A stretch of 13,503 bases of DNA from JADJLQ01 sp964405735 (GCA_964405735.1 CAYOPD010000112.1:1-13503), one strand, 5' to 3'. Numbered from the stretch's first letter, positions 1 through 6,732 are shown. Numbers and translations are program-made. Notes: generated from the letters alone by a model not told the origin.

Positions 1-55
1 TAAACTGATAAACTGATAAACTGATAAACTGATAAACTGATAAACTGATAAACTG
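1..55. repeat. 8-bp tandem repeat TAAACTGA, about 6.9 copies
   Basis: The window opens with six perfect copies of TAAACTGA followed by seven bases of a seventh (TAAACTG). After a short interruption (TTTAC), a degenerate unit TGATAAACT follows at 61-69. The array reaches the window edge, so its full length is unknown. Each unit contains TAA and TGA stops in different frames, so it is not coding. It could be a simple-sequence satellite or a replication-slippage product next to the decayed gene downstream. Confidence 0.95.
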
Positions 56-69
56 TTTACTGATAAACT

Positions 70-423
70 CTCAAAACCCATCCATATCCGTCACCGTATC
101 CGGTGCGGCCGTGTGAAAAATTTCGCTTTTTATAATGCGCTCACCGGGCAGGACCCTGGTATCCGGAGGAAGAAGATGACAAATGGCAGTGAAAAAGAAA
201 CAGATCCCATAGTGTAATTGGAAGAACCTTAATTTCAATTTCATATCAAAATGCATTAAATAGATAAAAATCTTAACGAATGGCTGTATGCTAAAATAAT
301 TTTTAATCCGGATAAATTTAAGCAACAAATGAAAGTTGTTGTAACCAACATGAAAAAAAAGGCCAAACCGGTCGACGTGATCCGGGCATTTTCAGAGGCG
401 GACTTGTTCTGGAACCGGTCAAA
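70..423. other. Gene-poor stretch, no supported gene
   Basis: I see no convincing gene here. An 85-codon minus-strand frame (71-328) begins with a low-complexity, AT-rich, hydrophobic stretch. Only its last ~35 residues (ending DTVTDMDGF) look protein-like, and I do not recognise them. They may be a C-terminal relic of another decayed gene. The stretch lies just past the point where the TPR remnant loses family resemblance, so the whole of 70-842 may be one degenerated locus. Confidence 0.5.
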
Positions 424-842
424 GCATTTTCATCATCCCCATTTTGCAGGTTAGCATAGATTAAATAGTCCCATCCATGAAACTCCTCATCCCAATGTCC
501 TTTGGCTCCTATATTCTGAGCGTAACATTGCGCAGAGGCAATAGAATTGATATTGGATTGAATGGATTCATCCCGGAGTCCCAGGCGGGTAAATATATGC
601 GAAGGTATATGCGGTGCATGCGCGGAGGCAGCTGCAATGGACGCATATTTTTTTGCTGCGGGTAAAGCCAATCCTGCCGGTTCGGGATAGTCATAATTAT
701 GAATGAGGTAATGAGCAATAGCCGGGTGGTTCGGTTCATTTACAAAAATGGCATTTAAGATATGTCCGGTTTTTTTTTGATTGTTGAAGCTAAGCTGATA
801 TTTGGAAGTGCTGACGATATTGAAACAATCTTCGTATGAAAA
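424..842 (-). pseudogene. Remnant of a TPR-type protein (internal fragment)
   Basis: The minus strand reads open from an in-frame TGA at 843-845. It carries segments such as NEPNHPAIAHYLIHNYDYPE, then AAKKYASIAAASAHAPHIPS, HIFTRLGL and HWDEEFHGWDYLIYANLQ. These match the core of exported tetratricopeptide-type proteins of Bacteroidota and Acidobacteriota, whose consensus has HPG-AHYLIH, HMPSHIFTRLG-W and H-DYL-YAYLQ. No ATG or N-terminal half is present. Resemblance is lost after the residues NGDDENA, and the frame drifts to a stop at about 318. Family positions normally occupied by W, M and Y appear here as R, W and N, which fits relaxed selection. The fragment is transcribed away from the gene at 914. 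Its identity as a family fragment is fairly sure. That it is a pseudogene is inferred from the missing ends. Confidence 0.7.
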
Positions 843-913
843 TCAAACAATCATGGCATCCCTATAGGGCTTAGAAATTATTCTTATTTTACGGAATCAT
901 CAACCCGAGCGGC

Positions 914-3900
914 ATGTACTTCCACCACACCGAACTTTTTTTCCGTCTTTCCCTGTTTCTGACAAGCACCACTTTAACGTTTTCCAACTGCATCAATAGA
1001 GACCATGCATTTTCAGGTCCCATTATGGTTCCGGACGGGTTTGCCGTCGAAGTGGCCGCAGGGCCGGACCTGGTTGACTATCCCATGTTTGCATTTGTAG
1101 ATGAAACAGGGCGCCTTTTTGTGTTTGAGTCCACCGGAAATGTTTATAACAAGACCGAGGAAGCGATCAATAACCCGCAGTTCCGGATAAAGCTCCTGGT
1201 AGACCTGGATGGAGACGGTAAGTATGATAAGGGTACGATCTTTGCTGACAAGGTTGGTTTCCCTCAAGGAGGTGTATTTTATAAAGGAAGTCTCTACGCT
1301 TCTTCAGCTCCTGACCTGTTAAAACTCACGGACACAAATGGAGATGGGGTAGCCGACCAACGGGAAGTGCTTTTGTCCGGATGGGAGTTGAACATTAATG
1401 CGAACAGCTTAATTGGCCCCTTCATGGCTCCCGATGGCTGGCTTTATCTGACCAGCGCTATTGAGGGTTTTGACATCATGACGAAAGAGGGCGAGCACCT
1501 TAAAGGAGAGACGGCGAGGGTCTGGAGACTAAAACCGGATGGTTCAGAGCTTCAATGGATATCCGCCGGCGGAATGAATAATCCTGTCGGGCTTGCTTTT
1601 ACGGCCGCATCTGAGGTGTTGGGAACACAAACGTATTTTACCGATCCGAAGGCCGGCCTTCGGGATGCCTTGATGTATTGGACAGAAGGTGGAATCTACC
1701 CTAAGCCAAATAACAATATCACTCGCGACGAGCTGCCTTTGACGGGAGAACTTATGCCCGTCGTCACAAAATACTCCAGAGTGGCCCCTGCCGGCATCAT
1801 TCGTTACCGGAGCAGTGTGTTGGGCGAAGACTATCAGGATAATCTATTCAGCGCCCAGTTTAATACACATCGGGTGCTTCGCCATAAATTGATTCGTGAT
1901 GGTGCCTCATTCCTTACAGAAGACGCAGTTTTCTTTTCTTCTGACCACGAAGACTTTCATCCCACCGACGTCCTGGAAGACGGGGATGGCAGCCTGCTGG
2001 TCGTGGAAACCGGGGGATGGTTCATCAAAGGTTGTCCACTCTCCCAGGTTTCGAAACCGGAATTAAAAGGATCCATTTACCGGGTGAGAAAAAAAGGCGC
2101 CCCTAAAGTTGGAGATCCATTTGGAAACAACATGGATTGGTCACGCCTCGATGTCGCGACGGCTACCAGGTTTCTTGAAGACCCCCGGCCTTTTGTGGCT
2201 GACAAAGCCTTAAACCACCTCGTCGATCTCGGTCACGAGTCCGTTAACCCGCTGGCAACTTTGTTGGCAGGGTCGGCCAAGGTACATGCACGTACCCGTT
2301 CCGTCTTTGCCCTTTACCGGATCAATACCCTTGAATCGATCGAAGCATTAAGGGAAGGTTTGAAGGATAAGGATCTGCAGGTGCGTGTAGCCGCGGCAAA
2401 GGCCCTTGGTTTGGCTAAAGACAAAGGTTCGGTTGATCGGCTGATATACGCAATGCAGTCCGATGCCCCTGCAGTCAGGCGCCAGGCTGCAACTGCACTC
2501 GGTCAGATTGGCGATTCGCGCGTAATACCCTCATTACTTCGGGCTTCTGAAGGTATAAGGGACCGATTTATTGAACATGCCATAATTTATTCACTCATCA
2601 CATTGAATCAACCAGACCTGGTAAAAAGGGGACTGACTGACCCTTCGGATGACGTTAAGAAAGCGGCATTAATCGCCCTGGATCAAATGGAGAACAAGTC
2701 ATTAACGCCTGAGCAGGTCACTCCTTTTTTGGAAAGCCAGGACAGTACCCTGGAAAGCACGGCCCGCTGGGTGGTCAGTCATCATCCCGAATGGGCTTCA
2801 AGCATGATCAGGTATCTTCAGAAACAATTGAATCAACCAGAAATAAGCGATGCGGGTAAAAGACAGCTGAAAGATATTCTTGTTTCTTATTGCGGCGATG
2901 CATCTGTGCAGCGATTCATGGTTGATCAGATGGCTGTAATGCATGTTGAGAAGAAGCTCTTCATTCTTGAAGCCATGAGTGCGTGTAATATCAAAGAAGT
3001 TCCTCCCGGCTGGATTGGCCGTCTTGGGAAGGAACTCACTTCGAATGTGGACGTCGCGGTAAAACTGAATATATTGAAGTTTCTCCGGCTGCACGGAGTC
3101 ACGTCGCTCCATACCACGCTCAAACAGGTGGCGGATCAACCCCAAACTCCTTCAATACTCAGAATTCATGCTATCGGCTCATTGCTCCATGATAGTGCCC
3201 GGCTATCCAACTCGCATTTCGAATACCTTTTTGCCCAAATTCAGCCCGGCATGAATGCAAGTGTTCGTCAGCTGGCTGCGGGTGTTTTAGGCCAGGCCAA
3301 ACTGACCGACAAACAACTCTTAAAACTGGCCAAGGGGTTTCTCGGAAAAGCCGATGCCTTTATACTTCCAAGACTGATACCCGTGTTTCAGGGTGCGAAA
3401 GATTTGGAAATCGGAACTGCCCTTGCGACCGCTCTGGAAAATTCGCCTGCCCTCGACCATTTCACGGAAGAGTCCCTGCACGATCTATTTTCGGCATATC
3501 CCCCTGGTCTGAATACAACCAAGGCAAAATTAATGACTCAATGGTCTGCCGTTCGCGGGGCACGCCTAGCGCGCATTCATTCCATAGAAGGGAATATCCT
3601 CAAAGGGGACATTGAGCGCGGAAGGAACTTGTTTTTTGGCAAAGCCATTTGTAATACCTGTCATGCCATCGGTCCTGAAGGAGGTGGGTTTGGCCCTGAC
3701 CTCACTTCGATTCAGCGCGACCGTTCTATACACGATTTGGTCGAAGCCGTCGTATATCCGGGTGTGAGTTTTGTCAGAGAATATGAAACGTATCAGGTCA
3801 TCACGAAGGAGGGCACCTACACCGGAATCATTCAGGAACAAACGGATGATATGATCCAACTTGGGATTTCTCCCCAGGAATCCGTGCGGATTCTGCAAAA

Positions 3901-4048
3901 GGATATCGTATCAACTGAAATTCAGGACGTATCCATGATGCCCGCAGGCCTGGATCACTTGCTCACAGAACAAGAAATGGCCGATCTCATGGCTTTCCTT
4001 TTGGGACAAGACCAGGACCCTGAGACCGACGCCAAGCTGCTGAGATAA
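914..4048 (+). CDS. Exported PVC-type dehydrogenase: propeller + HEAT repeats + cytochrome c
   Basis: This 1044-residue protein has the architecture annotated as putative membrane-bound dehydrogenase / PVC-type heme-binding domain protein. Residues 1-26 form a hydrophobic export signal ending in FSNC, a loose lipobox with Cys26, so it may be an outer-surface or periplasmic lipoprotein. Residues ~35-395 form a beta-propeller-like domain with two EF-hand-like calcium loops (DLDGDGKYD at ~97-105 and DTNGDGVAD at ~140-148) and the family signature GGWFIKGCPLSQVSKPE. Residues ~430-880 are HEAT-type helical repeats (for example VRVAAAKALGLAKDKGSVDR, then VRRQAATALGQIGDS). The C-terminal domain carries one c-type heme site, CNTCH (Cys913, Cys916, His917), and a likely distal Met in DVSMMPAGL. 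By family it should pass electrons from an unknown, probably sugar-like, substrate to the respiratory chain; the substrate is not visible. The isomerase-like gene follows 29 nt after its stop, so the two probably share a transcript. No clear Shine-Dalgarno or TAnnTTTG box was found upstream. Confidence 0.93.
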   Translation: MYFHHTELFFRLSLFLTSTTLTFSNCINRDHAFSGPIMVPDGFAVEVAAGPDLVDYPMFAFVDETGRLFVFESTGNVYNKTEEAINNPQFRIKLLVDLDGDGKYDKGTIFADKVGFPQGGVFYKGSLYASSAPDLLKLTDTNGDGVADQREVLLSGWELNINANSLIGPFMAPDGWLYLTSAIEGFDIMTKEGEHLKGETARVWRLKPDGSELQWISAGGMNNPVGLAFTAASEVLGTQTYFTDPKAGLRDALMYWTEGGIYPKPNNNITRDELPLTGELMPVVTKYSRVAPAGIIRYRSSVLGEDYQDNLFSAQFNTHRVLRHKLIRDGASFLTEDAVFFSSDHEDFHPTDVLEDGDGSLLVVETGGWFIKGCPLSQVSKPELKGSIYRVRKKGAPKVGDPFGNNMDWSRLDVATATRFLEDPRPFVADKALNHLVDLGHESVNPLATLLAGSAKVHARTRSVFALYRINTLESIEALREGLKDKDLQVRVAAAKALGLAKDKGSVDRLIYAMQSDAPAVRRQAATALGQIGDSRVIPSLLRASEGIRDRFIEHAIIYSLITLNQPDLVKRGLTDPSDDVKKAALIALDQMENKSLTPEQVTPFLESQDSTLESTARWVVSHHPEWASSMIRYLQKQLNQPEISDAGKRQLKDILVSYCGDASVQRFMVDQMAVMHVEKKLFILEAMSACNIKEVPPGWIGRLGKELTSNVDVAVKLNILKFLRLHGVTSLHTTLKQVADQPQTPSILRIHAIGSLLHDSARLSNSHFEYLFAQIQPGMNASVRQLAAGVLGQAKLTDKQLLKLAKGFLGKADAFILPRLIPVFQGAKDLEIGTALATALENSPALDHFTEESLHDLFSAYPPGLNTTKAKLMTQWSAVRGARLARIHSIEGNILKGDIERGRNLFFGKAICNTCHAIGPEGGGFGPDLTSIQRDRSIHDLVEAVVYPGVSFVREYETYQVITKEGTYTGIIQEQTDDMIQLGISPQESVRILQKDIVSTEIQDVSMMPAGLDHLLTEQEMADLMAFLLGQDQDPETDAKLLR

Positions 4049-4077
4049 AACAATCATAAGAATTAAATGTGTTTTGT

Positions 4078-4824
4078 ATGAAACGTCGAACCTTTGTTAA
4101 GAACGGAATACTTGCGTCAGGTGTTTTTTCACCTGCATTTGCCAGTGAATCAAATGAGGATAATGCAGATCCTGTTTTTAAAATGAAATTTTCCCCTGAT
4201 TTTGGGCTCTTCGCGGACTTGGCAGGCGACCAACCGGTGGATCAGCTTAAATGGGGTTATGATCAGGGATTTCGGGCATGGGAAAACACCATGCTCAAGA
4301 ACAGGCCCGTCGAGGAACAGGAAAAGATCAGCAAAACNNNNNNNNNNNNNNNNNNNNNNNNNNNNNNNNNNNNNNNNNNNNNNNNNNNNNNNNNNNNNNN
4401 NNNNNNNNNNNNNNNNNNNNNNNNNNNNNNNNNNNNNCTCATCATGGTGATGGAATCGATGAACCATAAGATTGATCATCCTGGCATGTTCCTGCATACA
4501 ATACCTCAAGCTTATGCGCTGGCAAAAGCCGTGGGCAGCCCGAGCGTAAAATTGCTCTTCGATTTTTATCACGTGCAGATACAGGAAGGGAATCTCCTGC
4601 CCACCCTGGATTACGCATGGGACGAAATTGCATATATCCAGGTAGGGGACACCCCGGGACGTAAAGAGCCTACGACCGGAGAAATCAATTATCCAAAGGT
4701 CTTACAGCACGTTTACGACAAAGGATACCGGGGTTTTGTCGGTTTGGAACATGGTACGCGCAAACCCGGAAAAGAGGGTGAGCTTGCTGCATTGGCTGCT
4801 TATCGTGCTGTGGATCCGAAGTAA
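4078..4824 (+). CDS. Tat-exported hydroxypyruvate isomerase-like TIM-barrel protein (interrupted by assembly gap)
   Basis: The protein belongs to the hydroxypyruvate isomerase / xylose-isomerase-like TIM-barrel family. The N-terminus MKRRTFVKNG is a twin-arginine signal (RRxFxK) followed by a hydrophobic stretch and AFA, which implies folded export. After the gap come family hallmarks: VMESMNH and FDFYHVQIQEGN (metal or active-site acidic and His residues), IAYIQVGDTPGRKEPTTGEI, and a C-terminal GLEHGTRKPGKEGE. I chose ATG 4078 over the in-frame GTG at 4069 because the Tat motif then starts at residue 2. As it stands there are 248 codons, 33 or 34 of them N. Family members are usually near 300 residues, so the real gap probably hides more sequence than 100 bases, roughly 80-90 residues by my memory of the family. 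The two sides are in frame across the placeholder, which proves nothing. The true substrate is unknown; pairing with the upstream cytochrome suggests periplasmic sugar or keto-sugar chemistry (inference). Confidence 0.88.
   Translation: MKRRTFVKNGILASGVFSPAFASESNEDNADPVFKMKFSPDFGLFADLAGDQPVDQLKWGYDQGFRAWENTMLKNRPVEEQEKISKXXXXXXXXXXXXXXXXXXXXXXXXXXXXXXXXXXLIMVMESMNHKIDHPGMFLHTIPQAYALAKAVGSPSVKLLFDFYHVQIQEGNLLPTLDYAWDEIAYIQVGDTPGRKEPTTGEINYPKVLQHVYDKGYRGFVGLEHGTRKPGKEGELAALAAYRAVDPK
4338..4437. other. Assembly gap (100 N) inside the isomerase-like gene
   Basis: This is a run of exactly 100 N, the usual placeholder for a scaffold gap of unknown size. It removes the middle of the TIM barrel, between EEQEKISK and LIMVMESMNH. 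No repeat is visible on its flanks. Confidence 0.98.
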
Positions 4825-4837
4825 CATTCCTGCTCCC

Positions 4838-4860
4838 GCCTTTCCGATTGCCGGAGAGGC
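4838..4860 (+). terminator. Possible hairpin terminator after the isomerase-like gene
   Basis: GCCTTTCCG (4838-4846) pairs with CGGAGAGGC (4852-4860), giving 9 bp with one G-T wobble and a 5-base loop. It lies 13 nt after the stop codon at 4824 and between two convergent genes. There is no T-run immediately after it, only AT-rich sequence 15-35 nt on, so it is a weak candidate. Confidence 0.35.
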
Positions 4861-4909
4861 CATCAGTCCCGACGATAATTCATTCTTAATTTTAATACCG
4901 AGTGGGTCT

Positions 4910-6085
4910 TTATTTCGGATACTCAGGATGCAATTTTATTTTTTTGATTTGGCGCAAATGCCTGTCTGCATGACCATATTGCACAACGAATAAGCCATGA
5001 ATGCTTCTTCTGTTATTTGGCTCGCCTGCTCTTGGTGTGAAATGTGCTTTTAAGTCTTTGTCCGTTTTTCTTATAAAATCTATAATAAAATCTCTGCCGA
5101 AATTAAAAAAACGCAAATTGTCGTTCCCTTTCATATAACCAAGCGGAATCGCGTTTTCGGGGGCGTTATGTGATTGGTTCTCCGCCATCCAGGACAAATA
5201 GGTGCTATCAGAAATGGCGTCCGAATGATATTCCGGCTGTGGGGCCAATTCAGTGGCAAGCCAGGCCTCTTGTAAAAATATTCTTTCATAAATTCCAAGG
5301 TGCTCAACGACTTGTGCGATACTCCAGGCATTTTCAGACGGTTTAAAATCCCATTGGTCACTGGTTAAAGATTCTGTTTGCTTGGCTATTTCATGCTTCG
5401 TTCTTTCCAATTCATTAAGAAGCATGGCCCTGTCCTCTTCCGACCAGTATTTTCCGCTTTTGGGGAATTTCTTATCGGATTTTATCCTTTTTATTTGATG
5501 AGTATGCCTGGTTGTATGCGAGATATAAACCAGGATATATTGATGTAAATCTCTGACAGCCCAATCACCCCATTCGGACGGACGATATATATAATGCTTT
5601 CTAAAATCGGCTGGCGAATTTTCTACCAACTTAATTACCTCTGCTCTGTGATAATCAAAGTATTTTAATAATTCTTTAAGTTCCGAAAATCTTCCTAAAG
5701 GAACCGCCACCGTTGGGGTTTTGCCTTTAGTGGTATCCGTTGCATACTCCGCCATGAGGTTGTCTTTTGAGGAAAAATTGTTTCCCGATCCCGGTTGTTC
5801 GGGTGAAAACTGGTTGCAAAATACATCCCAATGCAAAATCTCCTCAAAAGTCCCAAGATGTTCCAATACCTCTGCCACTGACCATTTGTTACTATCGGGT
5901 TTGAATGCCATCTGTATGGCATTCAGATTCTCAACTTCCTTCTTTAACTCCTTTTGGGTTGATTTAAGTCCATCCACTAAGAATTGCCTGTCTTGCCTGG
6001 TCCACAGCCTTATACCCGTGTTTTGCGATAAAAGCGAAGCCGGAATGCCTATCGTCATGAGGAGGATATATATGAATTTATTCAT
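4910..6085 (-). CDS. Secreted protein with two tandem DinB domains
   Basis: This 391-residue protein starts with a signal peptide (residues 1-20, hydrophobic, ending SLLSQ). Two DinB/YfiT-like four-helix domains follow, at about residues 28-205 and 214-390. Each starts with a helix ...W(D/S)xxEELxxT, then W-S-(V/I)-A-(E/Q)-V-(L/V)-E-H-L-G, and ends with an HxxxH helix plus QI(K)xIK. The putative metal-binding triads are His76/His190/His194 and His262/His372/His376, so both domains look intact. Most DinB-family proteins are cytoplasmic, single-domain and ~150-180 residues long; this one is an exported internal duplication. Members include bacillithiol or mycothiol transferases and metal-dependent hydrolases, but the function here cannot be named. 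The gene converges with the isomerase-like gene, leaving 85 nt between stop codons. No TAnnTTTG box was seen upstream. Confidence 0.9.
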   Translation of the reverse strand: MNKFIYILLMTIGIPASLLSQNTGIRLWTRQDRQFLVDGLKSTQKELKKEVENLNAIQMAFKPDSNKWSVAEVLEHLGTFEEILHWDVFCNQFSPEQPGSGNNFSSKDNLMAEYATDTTKGKTPTVAVPLGRFSELKELLKYFDYHRAEVIKLVENSPADFRKHYIYRPSEWGDWAVRDLHQYILVYISHTTRHTHQIKRIKSDKKFPKSGKYWSEEDRAMLLNELERTKHEIAKQTESLTSDQWDFKPSENAWSIAQVVEHLGIYERIFLQEAWLATELAPQPEYHSDAISDSTYLSWMAENQSHNAPENAIPLGYMKGNDNLRFFNFGRDFIIDFIRKTDKDLKAHFTPRAGEPNNRRSIHGLFVVQYGHADRHLRQIKKIKLHPEYPK

Positions 6086-6178
6086 TTATTTCTTGTTATG
6101 GTTTCAAAGAGGGGCCATGCCTTTCTATTGTAATGAATTATAAACGGCTGTGAAGTTATTATCTTTTAATTGTATTTA

Positions 6179-6266
6179 GTGCGTCTGGCCGGACCGAGAA
6201 CCAGGCATTAAGCCCCAATCCGGGGCAACCTCTAAAGATATCCGTGTGTTACAGAGGAAGGAGGTC
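6179..6266 (+). ncRNA. Structured RNA-like block, possibly a group II intron 5' relic
   Basis: The non-protein region 6086-6290 contains one GC-rich island with nested complementarity. GACC (6192-6195) can pair with GGTC (6263-6266). Inside this, GCCCC (6212-6216) pairs with GGGGC (6222-6226), and CCTCT (6229-6233) pairs with AGAGG (6253-6257), so the block could fold as a three-way junction. It begins GTGCG at 6179, the same five bases that start many group II introns. The strand is assumed from that motif. No domain V, no reverse transcriptase and no downstream gene that it could regulate as a riboswitch are visible. The rest of 6086-6178 is AT-rich and holds nothing I recognise. This may be a truncated intron, another structured RNA, or chance pairing. 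Confidence 0.25.
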
Positions 6267-6290
6267 ATGAAGTATTGAATTAAAATTGCT

Positions 6291-6368
6291 GGTTGCTTTT
6301 CAACAACCTCTTTAGCCAGGTGGTGCCTCCAGGAATTGTCCCGAAGCCTCGGGACAGGGACACCAGGA
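6291..6368 (-). repeat. Partial duplicate of the tRNA-Phe 3' half and its downstream region
   Basis: Positions 6291-6338 are identical over 48 nt to 6520-6567, which is the tRNA-Phe terminator loop and stem, its 3' flank, the acceptor arm and half of the T arm. After an 17-nt replacement the match resumes: 6356-6368 equals 6572-6584 (AGGGACACCAGGA). It then diverges before the anticodon loop. The copy lies downstream of, and in the same orientation as, the intact tRNA. It lacks the 5' half, so it cannot be a functional tRNA. Its terminator stem has also lost the distal arm bases and T-run. Such a tRNA 3'-end copy is what integration of a tRNA-targeting element leaves behind, although simple local duplication is also possible. 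Confidence 0.9.
6338..6355. repeat. Palindrome GTCCCGA-AGCC-TCGGGAC in the tRNA copy
   Basis: A perfect 7-bp inverted repeat with a 4-base loop replaces the AACC (6568-6571 in the intact gene) of the T loop within the tRNA-Phe partial copy. The copy therefore has an insertion or conversion of 17 nt for 4 nt, flanked by unchanged sequence on both sides. It resembles a REP-like small palindrome. No second copy was found in this window. Confidence 0.8.
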
Positions 6369-6412
6369 ATTTCTAAAATTTGGAAAGAATGGAAAGACGG
6401 AGAGCATCATCC

Positions 6413-6512
6413 NNNNNNNNNNNNNNNNNNNNNNNNNNNNNNNNNNNNNNNNNNNNNNNNNNNNNNNNNNNNNNNNNNNNNNNNNNNNNNNNNNNNNNNN
6501 NNNNNNNNNNNN
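6413..6512. other. Assembly gap (100 N) between the two tRNA-Phe copies
   Basis: Exactly 100 N mark a scaffold gap of unknown size. It lies between the partial tRNA copy and the intact tRNA terminator, so repeated sequence on both flanks may itself have broken the assembly. Whatever lies between the copies, including an integrated element, would be hidden here. The left flank (6369-6412) is purine-rich and holds nothing recognisable. Confidence 0.98.
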
Positions 6513-6540
6513 AAAAAGAGGTTGCTTTTCAACAACCTCT
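6513..6540 (-). terminator. Intrinsic terminator of tRNA-Phe
   Basis: On the minus strand AGAGGTTG and CAACCTCT form an 8-bp stem around the loop TTGAAAAG, followed directly by a T-run that enters the gap. It begins 10 nt after the tRNA discriminator base. This is a textbook Rho-independent terminator. Confidence 0.85.
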
Positions 6541-6549
6541 TTAGCCAGG

Positions 6550-6622
6550 TGGTGCCTCCAGGAATTGAACCAGGGACACCAGGATTTTCAGTCCTGTGCT
6601 CTACCAACTGAGCTAAGGCACC
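6550..6622 (-). tRNA. tRNA-Phe (anticodon GAA)
   Basis: The minus strand folds as a complete 73-nt cloverleaf. The acceptor stem is GGTGCCT/AGGCACC with discriminator A. The D arm is GCTC-AGTTGGTA-GAGC. The anticodon stem is CAGGA/TCCTG with loop CTGAAAA, which places GAA at positions 34-36. The variable loop is GTGTC and the T loop is TTCAATT. CCA is not encoded, because the next bases are CCT. The T stem reads CCTGG against CCTGG, so its middle pair is a T-T mismatch. This is unusual in an otherwise canonical gene. The gene has a promoter-like box upstream and its own terminator, and a broken copy of its 3' half lies at 6291-6368. Confidence 0.93.
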
Positions 6623-6630
6623 ATCGCCGA

Positions 6631-6649
6631 TAAATAAGGAACTTATTTA
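6631..6649. repeat. Palindrome TAAATAAG-GAA-CTTATTTA upstream of tRNA-Phe
   Basis: A perfect 8-bp inverted repeat with a 3-base loop lies 9 nt before the tRNA 5' end, between the promoter-like box and the mature tRNA. In the transcript it would form a leader hairpin, perhaps helping 5' processing. As DNA it could be an operator. Neither role is shown. Confidence 0.75.
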
Positions 6650-6659
6650 AAAGGCGGGG

Positions 6660-6667
6660 CAAATATA
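6660..6667 (-). promoter_or_regulatory. Promoter -7 box for tRNA-Phe (TATATTTG)
   Basis: The minus strand reads TATATTTG, an exact match to the Bacteroidota housekeeping -7 consensus TAnnTTTG. It is 37 nt before the tRNA 5' end, so transcription would start roughly 6650-6655 and include the palindromic leader. The -33 element is not clear. The tRNA can therefore be transcribed independently of aguA upstream. Confidence 0.6.
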
Positions 6668-6732
6668 CTTTTTTTATTTTATTCAGGTATTCACAGAATT
6701 GAGTCGCATTTTAACCAAATTCTTGGGTGCGA

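Noticed and set aside
1..69. CRISPR array
   Set aside because: The unit is 8 bp and contiguous, with no spacers.
6179..6266. SAM or cobalamin riboswitch
   Set aside because: GGGGCAACC resembles riboswitch fragments, but the surrounding conserved core is missing and no downstream plus-strand gene exists to be regulated.
6336..6611. Open frame across the gap containing VPPGIEPGTPGF
   Set aside because: This peptide is the well-known spurious translation of the antisense of a tRNA 3' half, and most of the frame is N.
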